DNA of 64,000 nt from Carya illinoinensis (taxonomy: Eukaryota > Streptophyta > Magnoliopsida > Fagales > Juglandaceae): NCBI RefSeq assembly GCF_018687715.1, contig NC_056756.1, positions 39,280,480 to 39,344,479 on the forward strand. The letters are read 5' to 3'. A program made the translations under genes and the position numbers. The notes beneath the pieces are model-generated. The model saw only the letters and a list, made by a program, of their open reading frames with translations. It was not told the DNA's origin and searched no databases. Positions 12,359 to 24,499 of the stretch are shown piece by piece. The first letter of the stretch is position 1. Each line of letters begins with the position of its first letter.

Positions 12359-13449
12359 ATTTAAAAAGGATACTCAAAACATGATTAACAAAAATAAAAA
12401 AAAAACTTATATTTGTTGGTGCCCAAAGTGGTATTTGAATTTTTTTGGGTAATTAAGATTTATGATTGTTTATAAATATGTCATTACTTTAATATAGAGT
12501 TGTAAAAGAGTTTAGAGTTGTAGTTTAAGAATTTTTATTTTTTTAGTCGTAATTAACTTATAAAACTTTTATAAAATATGACACATCATATGAGTGTAAC
12601 GAAATAATAAAATTCAAAATAAAAAATAACGTTACTCTTGATTTTATTTTTATTTTTGAAAGAAACATATTAACCAACTCAAAAGGGAAGAACCAAATTC
12701 GATACCACAAATATGTCCACAAAAAAAAAAAAAAAAATCATCATTCAAGAATCAAAATACGATCCATTTCTGGTCAAGGATTCACTACTTTATTAGTTTT
12801 CATGCATATTGTTAATTCGTACGTCTCCTCCTTAGTGTTTGTGGAGGAATCTCCTTTCCAACAAAATATATGTATCTCTTTTGGACGTTAGGGCCATTTT
12901 TAATTATAGAGAGAGAACTTAAATGGATCATGGAGTTGTGCAACTTGAAATTAACACTAATAATTTTTCTTTTTTTCTCCCTTTATATATCAGTGGATCT
13001 GCACACGCAGTCCCTTACTTGAGACTGTAAATAAAACTTCTTATAATATATATATATATAAATGGATGGATATGCACTGCACCTTTACTTAATACCTAGC
13101 ATAGCAAGAATGAATTTCTAAAAAGCTAATAAATAAATCGTTTTCAAAACATAAAAGCCAATGGATATTCATTCAATCTTAGTGGGTTTTGGTTTGAAAT
13201 TTGAGTCATTTGGCACAATGAGGTAATAAGCACCCAACCCTTCTAAAGAAGAGAGCAAAAGATGGGAATTTGTCATCCTCGGAAAAGGGTGATTAATTCA
13301 GCCTTTTTCATCCCTTTTACTTTTGTTCTCTTTATGCTTTAAACTGGTCTTCTTGTCATGACGTCTGGATTCCACTGTCTTTAACCTTTTCTTTTTTACG
13401 TTTTGATTTTATGGAAAGGTACATTTTCTTTGGGATCCTGGACCTCACT

Positions 13450-15622
13450 GCTGGCGGCGAGATTGGATAAGTATAAGAGATAAAATCAAGAAGTAATAGA
13501 ATAAATTGATTCGTATTCTTAACGGGAAAGAGGTTTAGATTTTTAAAAGAGAAGATAGTCCTACTCTTTAAGTGAAAAGATTTTTTAAGGTAAATTAGGC
13601 TTAATTACTTTAAGGAAATAGGCATTTATATAAAAAATAAGTCCCTGACAAATTTGACAAACTCCCTATAAAAATTCTTTTTATAGTATCTTCCTACGTT
13701 TAAACTCAACCACACATAGCGACTTTAAAAAATCTTTTATAAATTCTTCTATTATATTGTAAGACTTGTGAATTATAAAAGATTATAAAATATCTAATTA
13801 TAATATATTTCATCTCTAAATAACCCGTAAACGTAGACTTTCATGCTGAACTACGTAAATTCTTGTCTCTCTATATTTATTTCATTTGCTTATTTATCAC
13901 ATATTTTATGGATGAATATGATGAACACTGTATTGAAGCCTAAATAATCATCGTGAGTCAAGGATGATTCTTTTCTTCCTTTCGGTTTGTTGTACAAATT
14001 AAGGCATTAACAGTTGGTGTTGTTTATGGAATCCAACTTTTCATTATTTCCAGTAAAGATATGAGGATGATTCTTCGGCTCATGAGATCTTCTCTGGAAA
14101 ATATCAAATAAGTTTCTTGACCATGCACCTATTATTTTATTTTATCACTACTATTATTCTCTACGTTGGAAGTGGCCGGAGGAAAATTTTCTACCATACA
14201 AAATTATCCCCAAACCAGCAGAAGGAACTCCCCTAAGATAACTATTCTCAATTTTATAACTCTTATTTTTATAAATATCGTCGCTTGAAAGTTAAAGAGC
14301 GATGACACAAAGTGGGACATGCACTTTGCACTTAAAAATGCCCTCAACATACCACACAAAGAGAGAGTCTCGTCACATGCACCATACATTGAAGGATATC
14401 TCGATCATGCACACATGCCATACACGGTGCAGATTGTGTGCATGTCGTGAACCCAAGAGGGCCACTCAGTCTAGCCCGGTATGGGCATAACAGAGGCGTC
14501 GATGACCACCATGTCGTGGGCTTGGCAAGGACGTCGATGGCCACAAGTGAACTGTCGGCGACCTCTACCTCCGCCAATAAATAATTCATACAAAAAATCA
14601 ATCATGGAAATATGCACTCTTCACCGACAATAAATAATCTTTCAGGTAAATATCTGTACAAATAAACAAACTCAAAATTGAGCTCTGTGCTCGCCCCTAA
14701 CGTAGTCGAGTACATCTCCACCCTCACACCTAATGCGGTCAAATACATCTCTCACCAAAATCGAGCTTTGCGCTCGCCCTTGACGCCGTCGAGTACATCT
14801 CTTGCCCTAGTAAAGCTCCGTGCTCATATTTAATGCGAATACATCTCCTGTCTATCTTTCCAAACTGAGCTCCTCACCACTTAGCACAAAACAAATAGAA
14901 AACCAAGAACCAAATAGGAAACCAGTGATCAATTTTCAAAATTTATTATGCAAATTATTGACTTGAAGATCGTCAAAGTTTTCTTGTCCAACAAATCGCC
15001 CTTAAGAATCGCGGGTATCTATAGAAGTCAAATTAGCAGCCTATAGTTTAGTCTCGAGATAAGGCTGAAAGTCAATTTAAAAGATAGAGCCAAGAAGAGA
15101 TAGGACAAATTGACTCAAATTTCTAAAAGGAAATAGACTCAGACTTCTAAAAGGAAAAATAGTAAAAATTCTAAAAGGAAAAGGCTTCACAAGGTAAGTT
15201 GGACTCAATCACTTCAAGGAAGTAGACTTCTATATAAAGAGCAGGTCCCTCAAAAATCTAACAAGCTCTCTACAAAAAATGTCTCCATTGAATTAGCTCC
15301 TTATACCCAAACTCCACCACACATAGCGAGTCTAAATGATCTTTTATAAATTCCTTCATTGGATTGTGAGATGTGCAAACCATGAAAGATTGTAAAATTA
15401 CCTATTATAGTAGATTTCGCCCCTAAACAACCCGTGGATGTAGGCTTTTATGTCAAATTACGTAAATCTATGTATCTATTTATATTTATTTTTATTTACT
15501 TATTTATTACGTATTTTATGGATGAACGCAAAGAACACCGTATCGAAACCCGATTTATCATCGTGAGCTGGGAATTATTCTTTCCTTCCTTCCGGTCCGT
15601 TATGCAAATTAAGGCATTGACA
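13450..15622 (+). mobile_element. Short non-coding LTR retroelement A (two LTR-like copies around a 1-kb core)
   Basis: About 13450-14012 and 15055-15622 are direct repeats. Shared landmarks in order are CCACACATAGCGA, ATCTTTTATAAATTC, AACAACCCGTGGATG or a close variant, ACGTATTTTATGGATGAA, ATCATCGTGAG and AAATTAAGGCATT(A/G)ACA. Directly after the left copy comes GTTGGTGTTGTTTATGGAA, similar to the TTGGTGCCGTCTGTGGGAA seen next to the 5' LTR of many plant retroelements, which gives plus orientation. The 1.04-kb interior has no gag or pol and holds diverged tandem repeats at 14655-14870. The two LTRs differ visibly, so the insertion is old. Outer borders are uncertain by tens of bases. Confidence 0.7.
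14655..14870 (+). repeat. Tandem repeats inside LTR element A (about 60-bp unit)
   Basis: Diverged units of the pattern GAGCTTTGCGCTCGCCC, TTGACGCCGTCGAGTACATC and then TCTTGCCC occur three to four times. The reverse complement of the same unit forms the array at 23470-23800, which ties elements A and B to one family. Confidence 0.7.
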
Positions 15623-15804
15623 GTATCTCCCACTCATTCAACAACAAAAAGATTACAAAACTTCACTAACAGGAAAAACCTCAAAACACTACTGAGGTGA
15701 TTACAAAATGATCTTATATATTGCCTTGATTATAACTTTGCAAGGTCTGAAAGTAATATGATCGGAAACTAAACTACTAGTGGTCATGTACGTAGTTGTT
15801 ACTA

Positions 15805-16310
15805 ATTGTTGTTGGGAATTAAGTGGATTAATACAAGCCCAAAAGAGAGCAAAAGGCGAGCCACAAGCGTTAGGCCGACCAGTAGGAAAGGTTATCAGAC
15901 ACGCTGCAATCAAGAAATAAGCCTAGGCAGCAAATATGAAAGCCAACCAAACACACGGTGACCAGCGTAGGCCGGAGGCCAGTAAAATTTGACCATGAAC
16001 CAGAGGCATGAAAGATAACACAAGATATAATACATGGTTGACAAACCGCATAAAGACTCGAGAAAGGAGAGGCGCAAACGCGAAAAAATGTTCGAGGAGG
16101 CTTTGCATTTATTGTAGGTGGAGTTGACAATGCGTAATAAATGTAACAAAGAATGGTTGCAATGTGATCGTCGTTAAACATTAAATGCAAAATCACTTGA
16201 GAGTGGTGTCATAAAGCTACTCTTGCATAGTAATTAGTCTTTTTTATAACTATTCCAAAGGAGGAAAGTATCTTTGAATTTTATTCCCCTCCCAGCCAAG
16301 CCCCACTGTC
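15805..16310. repeat. Possible LTR-derived fragment, borders unresolved
   Basis: This moderately GC-rich island in AT-rich surroundings lacks a sustained reading frame with domains. It starts near TGTTGGGAATTAAGTGG and reads like retroelement LTR or leader sequence. No second copy exists in the window, so the assignment is weak. Confidence 0.3.
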
Positions 16311-16384
16311 AGTATATGCGGCTTTTGTCCTCTATTCCTCCGATCCTCCTCCACTCGGATTTACTTGAGGCAAAATTCTATTTG

Positions 16385-16556
16385 AGTACTGTTATCAATA
16401 TCATATAAAAATAAATTTATAAATTAATATAATTTTATTAATTTTATTAAATCTATTTTATAATAAAAATAATTTTATAATTTAACATATCACATCAAAT
16501 CATGTCAATTTATAAATTTATTTTTATATAATCTATTTGTGATTAAAGTATTTTCT
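16385..16556. repeat. Palindromic AT-rich MITE
   Basis: The arms carry ATATAAAAATAAATTTATAA and its inverse about 80 bp apart, around an AT-rich centre. A shorter relative lies near 22093-22225 (TAAATTAATGTAATTTAATG, GTGATATGTCAAATTAT). Confidence 0.5.
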
Positions 16557-17625
16557 TTATTTAGCTCTCTCAATGTTATGGCTTAAAGTTATCATTTAAG
16601 TATTTTAATTTTTTTAATTTTATTTTTATACTTAATAATTAAAAAAGTAACTATTAATAAAATTATATTTTTTTATTTTTTTAATAATTAAAGATGTTAA
16701 AAAATATATAAAACAAAATAATAATAAAATAAAATTATTGATTTGTGTTAGCGGTATGGACAGCACTTCCCTTACTTTATTGCATCTTTGAATTCCTTTC
16801 TTCTTCTTTTTCTTTTCACAGAAAAGGAAGAAAGAAAAAAAACACTCCACTTAAAAATTCTACTTAGTGCATCTTTGTCGGTATGGGCCAGATGTTACGC
16901 CATGAACTTCTGCTTACGATGGCTTCTCTCATACCATCATGTGAAAGATAACATTCCCCAAAGTAAACCGAAAGTTTAAAAGAGAACAAGAAAAGAAAAT
17001 TAAATTCCCGAACTTGAAATAAAATTAAAGCCCTCTGTCATTCTCTGTACAAGTTCAATCTGTAATCCTTCTATTTGGTGTATCAACTGTGTTGTGGCTG
17101 AGCAGAGTCTATTACAATGTAGTTCTGTATACTTTCATTGAATGCAGTCTAACTACAAGAGGCTGCAACACGATGCATCTCACCGTACTACAAAAAGGTG
17201 AGTGCTCCTACAGTCTACATATATCCACAAGTATACAAGTCTCGACTTTCTTTCTCTTACTTTTGGTTTCTTCTTTTTCCTAATCATGGGGTAAATAGAG
17301 CGGAAGGCAGAACAGAACAGAGCATTGCAGAATCCTAGTCCCACTTTATCAGCAAAGTTGAGGGTCCTCAAAGTGCCTGAATTGGAAAGGTTTGCCACGT
17401 ACCGGAACTTGAACAGCATGAGAGACTACAAGTTTCCAATCCATTTATCATGGCTCCATCAAATAAGTTAAGGACCTCTCTCACAACAATTCTGATGGTT
17501 GTTTCTGCATCGGTTTCAGATCCATCTGTTTGTCATCCCAAGCTTTTCCCCATCCTTATTTGGGTTCTTTGTGGACAACTCTTGCATCAAAGTTCTGTCA
17601 CACTGGAGGTTGGTCAGGATAATGA

Positions 17626-20600
17626 CTAAAAGCATGGCATTCTTATTGGTGAGAATACCACGGTGAGTCGTGCATGATCAGAAAGAGAGTAGTCTTCAGG
17701 CCACCTTCCTTTCTCTACTTCAGGAGGGAAGAGAACTGCATTTTTTATACTAAAGCCAATGGTTTGCTCCTGAATAACCTTTGTATCACCATCTCGGACC
17801 TCCTTGCTACTTTCATCCCTGTGATCTGACCCAGCAGGATTCCAAATTCGCTGCTGCTGTGCGACATTTGCAACATGAACATTATAAGTTTGATGTTAAG
17901 GAAAAAATATGTACAATGCTTTAGTGAACTGTTAAAGTGGCTATGTGCATGAGACCATATTATGATAAGAGACAATTTATCGACAGCTAATATCTTCTAG
18001 ATCTAGTGCTGCCATAAGTATAGAACTACTCAATCCCACAACATGAACAGCATTGACATAAGCAACAGAATTGTCTTGCTGCTCACATGTAAAGTTTCAA
18101 CAACCTAAGTGCTTCCCAGGCTAAAGCCTAAGACACATTTTGCTACCAAATGAGTTATACTGGTAGAATGCCCTGAGGCTTTATATAGATAAGAGAAAAG
18201 ACAAGCTTCCATCGAATAGAATTTACCTGAAATTCCGTATAATCAACAACACCATTTCCGTCTATGTCTGCTTGAACCCACAGTTCCTTTGTCTCTTCAA
18301 CGCTAAGTCCATTGCAATGGCCAGTTAAATTAAGCTGCAGAAAATGACAAAAAATTAGTAAAGAAATTTACCCTCTAAAAGAAAAGTCCACCCTGCTCAG
18401 AAACCAGAAAAGAGCAACAGAAAAAAATGTACATGGAAAGTTAAGATGGTTCATAAACTTTAGTTCCAACAATTATAACATACCTGTCGAAGTGCTTCAC
18501 AGAAACCTGAGAAGGTAATGTAGTCGCCATGGTTGTCTGCCTTCAGAAAGGCAAATGCATCATTCTCAGTCAGTGAAGCCCTTCGTAGGAGATACTGAAA
18601 ATTGGAATTTTCTACCATCAGAAACAATGCGAAGGGTTGCATTTGAGAAAGTGTTACGGCATCCATAAGGTCAAAGTTTAAAAAATAAGACCGACGACCT
18701 TGAACATGCCAAATACGGCTTCACTCCAACTTGCTTTTAGTAGTCTTCGATATCTATTAGGATTAAGAAGCCATATGAAATCAACACCACATATGTTTCC
18801 CCGATGATTTCGGTGGCTAACCCACTGCATTCAAAATATGAAAGAGATTATGAATGCAAAAAACAAAAAAAAGCACTGGTCAGATTTTCTGGTGCAAGGA
18901 AACAAAATTTATGGTGTGAGTTAAAGTTGACCTTGTGTGCATCAGCATCCGTGTACTGATGAGCCGTATCATATGATGACATAAATCCTTGGGATCGAAG
19001 GAACTTGTAAACATGTCCACTTTTACTTCCATTCCAGTCACTACAAAAGCACAAATTGGAAGATGAGAATTTCAAGAATACTAGTACAGTGGAAACAACA
19101 GAGTAATATAAACCTCTCCAACTTGAAGATAATTGTAAACATACCCACAGAGTACAATGGGCATAGGTCTAAGTTCTTTTTCTTTCTGATAAGATTCCAC
19201 GAGTTGCAGGATTTTGTAAACCTATACGAGAAGTGTACAGAATATGGCAAAGGTAAGCATCAGTATAATTATTAAAATGAAAAATCACAGCCACATATAT
19301 AGATAAAGAAGATTACAAAATGGAAAAAGAACTTACCTGATGCAACCTTACAAGACAGAGAGTTGAATCATGAGGAAATAACAAGTGTGTATTCACAATA
19401 AGAATTTCTTGCCGGATATCATTGTTCCGGAATTGCGAAAATGGGGCAGCTAGTTCAACATGCAACAACTGAGCCACACGGTCTCCACAGTCATTGAAAA
19501 GCAACTCTCGATAGTTAAGAACTTTAAAGTAGTCCTTGCGCACTGCAGTCAGCAGGCCTATAAAGTCCAACCAAAAGACCTCAAGTTAGAATAAATGCAT
19601 ACAACTCAGGGTGAAAAAGCAGAAAAAAATAAATCTGCTCGATATACTCCAAGATAGAACATTAGGTGGTCTGTTGATCATTTAGATACGAATAACAACT
19701 GCTCAACACTACCCTTTTCCTCACTTTAGCTATTTTATTGTATAGCTGATATTAGACTAATACTCTTGTACAGTACCAAAGACAATCAGATATAATTAAG
19801 ATCTGAAAAGTCATGATACTACTGAGTCTGATAAAAAGACCCACCCAAAAGTCACAAAAGCACCACAGCCATTTCCCCACAAAATCCTTCTTATACATTT
19901 CCTCTTCATCCTCACTTTTGTAAAGTTGCACGGTTCCTTCCATCTTTTCCCAAAATCCAAATGTGATTATGGGACACTTAAACCAATCTTATATATATAA
20001 GAATAGATGAATATATCATTTCGGATGTTTTACATCCAAAACCAACACTAATCAGGTTCGGTTTAAATTTAGTTCAAACAGTCTAAATGATGGGCAAATA
20101 TCACAACAGGGAATCATTGAATAAATTCTTTGTGTCGGAAAACAATTTAAATTACGACTACATGGCACCTTGATAAACCCAAATTCCTTATAAAAGAGCA
20201 TACCATCACCACGGTTGTTGGTCCGCCCAAGCTTGAATTGAACATATCCGGCATCACCAAGTCTCTTTTCATACAAATTAACAAGTTCTTCGTTTCCAAT
20301 CCAGAACTCCTGTGCCAACCCACAAACCAAAACAAAGATACATCATGTACATATAACGAACCATGCTGGTAAATGCCCATTAAAGAACCGTGTATGACCT
20401 TCATCCAAATCCAATGAAATCCATACGGAGAGAGAATTCAATTAAAACTAAAAGTGGGTGTTAAGCAAATGAAACCTGAAGGCAAATGATGGAAGATCTC
20501 TCATATAGCAACAAATCCAATATCCTATGATTCCTGGATAGCCAATACGCTCTATAATCACTTTCACGGCAACTCGGATCCTGCTTCCACCCCGCCCCCC

Positions 20601-20878
20601 AAACAAAGCCCCAAAAGGAGACACCAAATCAGATAAGACATGGAAAGAACTGTTCAGTCGGAAACCATTATAAGCCGCGAAATTAATATAACATGAGATA
20701 AAAAAAAAAGAGAAAGCCCATTCTGCGAATAAAAATGGCAAAAGGGTACCTCGAGGTTGATGCGCTTGTAGATTGGAGCAAGGATGTTGAAGGTGGTGCA
20801 AGTAATGCAAGGCTGTTGATGATGATCCCTCATGGAAGACGCTATCGCATAACTCCCTATCCTCGATACCCTTCCCAT
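17626..20878 (-). CDS. Endonuclease/exonuclease/phosphatase-fold protein with EF-hand, 439 aa, ten exons
   Basis: Exons are 20750-20878, 20476-20580, 20204-20309, 19337-19557, 19145-19221, 18932-19040, 18699-18824, 18484-18594, 18227-18334 and 17626-17853. All have GT-AG borders and join in frame. The N-terminal two thirds is an EEP (DNase I-like) phosphohydrolase domain with its metal and catalytic signatures: CLQEFW (Glu79), NTHLLFPHD (Asn169, His171), CGDWNG (Asp214, Asn216), VDFIW (Asp264) and SDHARL (Asp423, His424). Between them, about residues 292-364, lies a calmodulin-like segment whose clear EF-hand loop is DIDGNGVVDYTE (351-362), with a weaker loop before it (ADNHGDYITF). The protein matches, from memory, plant 'calcium-binding endonuclease/exonuclease/phosphatase family' proteins such as Arabidopsis At5g54130; the EEP half recalls CCR4-type deadenylases. 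The substrate is unknown, and calcium control is an inference. The start MGRVSRIGSYA was preferred over an in-frame ATG 43 codons upstream. The last exon follows a CAGCAGCAG triple acceptor. The interval 17000-17625 is probably 3' UTR. Confidence 0.93.
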
Positions 20879-21301
20879 CTTATTAACCCTCCTATCCTTT
20901 CTCGTTCCTCCCTCCCCCATATATACACACATGGAATCCACAACAAATAGTTTCAAACGCGCACACAGACAGACCCACCACAGAAAGAAAGATACAAAAG
21001 AAAACAAAAAAAAATGTCACTTTCTTTGTCCTTTTTATCGAACAAAAACAATGGGTTTTGTCTGGAAAGCCAATGATGAATTGCTGGTTTCGGGTGTAAC
21101 AGAAACGGAAAGAGTTTTCCTTTAGATTTCCTCTTGGTTTCGGTTACGGATCTAGCCAGACACAGAGACAGACAGAGGGCAGGGGATGGGAAAAGTGAAT
21201 AACCGGTGCGAAAATAATTATTCTGAAGAGGAAGAAAAAGGAAGGCAACGAAGATTACAAGGGTAAATTACCGGCAGCAGCGTTGTACGTTTACCCGGTG
21301 G

Positions 21302-21304
<3 letters not shown>

Positions 21305-21341
<37 letters not shown>
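21305..21341 (+). repeat. (GA)n microsatellite upstream of the EEP gene
   Basis: An uninterrupted GA dinucleotide run of about 18 units lies 430 bp upstream of the start codon, so probably in the 5' UTR or core promoter. On the gene strand it is a (TC)n tract, a common plant 5' UTR element. Confidence 0.9.
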
Positions 21342-21344
<3 letters not shown>

Positions 21345-22669
21345 TGTGATTAGATAGATCCGTATGTCGACCTATTTTGGATGTTGAGTCTCTAGAGGTA
21401 TATATGTAAGTGTATTTATAGAGCATAATAATATTTATATCTATTCCTCTCTGGCGGTATTGCTGGCGCCTTTAGCTGCACAAATATGTGAACCATCTGG
21501 TAATAAAGTAACATACTCTTCGCATCATTCGCGCTTCTAAACTCTTTTCCTGCTCTCTCTCTCTCTCAACATCTTTCCTCTCCTTTTTCTTTCCTTTTTC
21601 TTGTCAAAATCTGAGAAGAAGGAGACGACACGTATGTGGACTCTACTGTATTTAATGTTAATTCATATTATTTATAAGTAATATTTAATACGTATAGTCC
21701 ACGTAATATATCTGTCTCTCTTCTTTATAAATTATAAAAAATTCTTCTTCTTCTTGCATAAGATATGGAGATTGATATGTAATTCAACTCGTTATGTTTT
21801 TCACTTTATTGGATTTAAATACTACAGACAAATGATGACAATAATATTCATCTTTAATAAGGTGAGGTGGGGAGGTTTGTAGTAGTAAACGAATAGAATA
21901 GTAGTTGAAGGTAGGAGGCTGGGACCCACAGAATTTCTTTCTCCGCCGAAAGTAAACAAATGGGTTTGCCTGCAAAGTGTTGGAGTATCATTACCAGTAT
22001 ATCTTAATTTTAATCTTTCCTCCCTACTTTCTTTACCAAATATGCTACATATCACGTAAAATTAATATGGTTCGTACTGTACTGTTATAAGAAAAATACT
22101 TTAGTCTCGAAAATAATTTTATCAAAATAAATATATAAATTAATGTAATTTAATGTGATATGTCAAATTATAAAATTACTTTTATTATAAAATAGATATA
22201 ACGGATTTCATAAATACATAACAGTTTGTGGGTTTACTTTGTGTAATATTTTTTTGTTTGTTGCAATACTCTTATTATAATATATGTTCGTATAATATTT
22301 ATTTTTTATTTAATATTATTTAAAATATTTATATAAATAGTAATAAATATTGGAAGATTCAATTCATATGTCTATTTCACTTCCATTTAAAACCATTAAG
22401 TTTGAGGAAAAATAAGTATAAGAGATTTTTTCTTATATCTTAATGCCCATGTTATTCGTAGTAATTATTTTGCATTGATCTATTCAACTATCTAATCTTA
22501 TGCAAGGGCATAAAGGTCTTACTATTGCAAAGACAAATTTGTGTGCAAGACCAGCCATATCAAGAGCAGCCATTACATGCTTGCATTTGTAGGTCTTTCC
22601 ATTTTTCTTTTATGTATTAAGACTTAGTGGCAATAATTGTTATGAACTTATAACAAAATTAATGATTAT
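21342..22669. other. Intergenic, AT-rich
   Basis: No gene was recognised. It includes the distal upstream region of the EEP gene, a short CT-rich stretch at about 21550-21600 and a partial AT-rich MITE at about 22093-22225. Confidence 0.5.
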
Positions 22670-24400
22670 TGTTAACATCTAAAATCGGCACAACAGATTT
22701 GAAGGAGAAAAAGAATAATTCCCAGCACGTTATGGCAATTGAGGCCTTAATCAGTGTGGTGTGGAGCCCTTAGCAGTGGTTCGATGTAGCTATACGATGT
22801 TCGTGTGTACATACATGGCAATAAACAATAAATAGATACAGAAAAAATAAAGAGAGATAGACGCACAACTTTACGAGATTCGGTAATGGGCCTACATCCA
22901 TGAGGGTTTGGGGAGGAGAGAGTACACTATAATTTGCTTGTTTTATATTCTCTCATTGCCTCTCATCCTCACTGTATAATAGATTTTAGAGGTCTATCTT
23001 TTGGTAGAGATATCATTACTGGAGCTCTTGTCGTGAGATTGAAAAAGCCTAGTGGAGGTGAAAGTCTCCTAGAAGAAGCTTGGCCAAAAGTGCCCGAAGT
23101 TGTCTAGTTCCCCCCTCTTATCTTCTACCCCCTCTTCTTTATATCACGTCCTCTCTTTTCCTTCTAACACCCTGTCTTCCTTCAGCCTTTTGTCCATTTC
23201 TTTCTCTCTTTCTTCCATCTTGATGAGTTCTCCCACCTTAGGCTGGGTCTAGAAAACACCATGGACTCATTATATTTTATCCATTCTAGTTGTCCGTTAT
23301 TCTTAAGGGCAATTTGTTCCAAAAACGACCGTAAGAATCTTTAAGATAAAACATGCAACAGAAATGCAGAAATCCGTAACAAAATAAATTTCGATAGTGA
23401 GTCCCTTGCTTTTCATTTACGTTAGGTGATATAAAATTTCCAAGCGCGTGAATTGGCAGGATATGGGCTCAACCGCGTAGTGTACGAGCGCAAAGCTTAA
23501 CTTCAACTAGGCTTGACTACATAAGGTGCAAACACGGAACTCGGCTTTTGTTGGAGATGTGCTCAACCGCGTAAGGTGCAAATGTGAAGCTCGATTTTGG
23601 TGAGAGATGTTCTCTACTGCATAAGGTGCGAGCATGGTGCTCGACTTTAGCATGAGATGGGCTCGATCGTGTAAGATGCAAGCGCAAAACTCGGCTTTGG
23701 TGGGAGATGAGCTCGATCGCGTAAGGTGCAAGTGTGAACTCTATTTGCAAGAGATGTTCTCTACCACATAAGGTGCAAGCGCAAAGCTCAACTTTGACAG
23801 TATATGTTCTCTATTGGGAAATGTGTGAGTGCTGAGCTTGTCTCGGAGTGCGAAGGTTGGGCAATTGAGTGACTTGCCAGCCTGTTGGGCGCCAGGGGGG
23901 CCGAGCGGTCCTTTGCCTTTCCCATTTGTTGACTCATTATCGAAAATAACCTAGAAGAGGTGGTCATAGCTCAAGTGTAAATACTCTGCGTTTGCTAGAT
24001 CAGATGCTATCTTAGAAGTAATGTCAGGTAATTAAAAAATTGGATTCGCACTTCACCGTGAGGCAGGTCAAGCCGCCTTATGGTTGGACTGACCCGTTGA
24101 CCCTCAACGAGAAGGTAAGTAGGAAACGTTCGACCATGCAACAAAAGTCAAATTGATCAATATAAATATTCTCCAATCATAAGTAACCTAAATCATCATC
24201 TCGAGTTGCAGCGAAGGTCAGGGGCTCGACATTTTCTAGAGGAGATGTGAATCTTGGAGTAACGTCGGCAGTCAAAAGACTAAATCAGCATTTCACCATG
24301 AGACAGGCCAGGTTGCTTAAGGCTATATCCACTTGTTGACTCTTAATGGAAAGGTAAGCAGGACATGATGACTCTCCTGTGAGACTGATGCTTCCTCACC
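22670..24400 (-). mobile_element. LTR retroelement B, 3' part, same family as element A
   Basis: Read on the minus strand, about 23340 down to 22670 is LTR-like: CATGGATGTAGGCCC, a CGTAAAGTTGTGCGTCTATC stretch, TGGGAATTATTCTTT, then TGCCGATTTTAGATGTTAACA as the end. Just before it, CAAATTGCCCTTAAGAAT matches CAAATCGCCCTTAAGAAT just before the 3' LTR of element A. The tandem array 23470-23800 lies upstream in the same relative position as in A. Two further diverged repeats (CACCGTGAGGCAGGTCA near 24052 and CACCATGAGACAGGCCA near 24294, about 242 bp apart) belong to the interior. No gag-pol and no 5' LTR were found, so it is truncated or non-autonomous. Confidence 0.6.
23470..23800 (-). repeat. 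Tandem array of about 55-62-bp units in LTR element B
   Basis: About six units of the form GAGATGTGCTCAACCGCGTA, then AGGTGCAAGCGCGAAGCTCG and GCTTTGGTGG occur with 10-30% variation. The reverse complement matches the array at 14655-14870. Spacers do not differ in a CRISPR-like way; the whole unit repeats. Confidence 0.8.
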
Positions 24401-24499
24401 CCAAGCAAGGTAAGACTACTTCTCATGTAAATGCTACGTCTATGCTACATTTCTTGTTGAGTGTTTGTGGGTGCATTCATAGGAATGCGTGTCCCTGAG

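Larger units (their letters stand above)
9640..13440. other. Upstream region of the NTL gene and intergenic DNA, MITE-rich
   Basis: The first few hundred bases (9640-10050) are less AT-rich and should hold the NTL 5' UTR and promoter; I could not assign a TATA box or factor sites with confidence. Beyond that are three MITEs (10093-10299, 11350-11525, 12132-12358), poly-A runs at about 10709-10732 and 12721-12737, and (TA)n tracts. No gene was recognised. Confidence 0.55.

Noticed and set aside
15870..16196. Several overlapping 60-108-codon minus-strand frames
   Set aside because: Three frames are open at once in one repeat-like island; no conserved motif.
23470..23800. Regular short repeats suggestive of a CRISPR-like array
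   Set aside because: The whole unit repeats with divergence, there are no unique spacers, and it lies in an LTR element of a plant genome.
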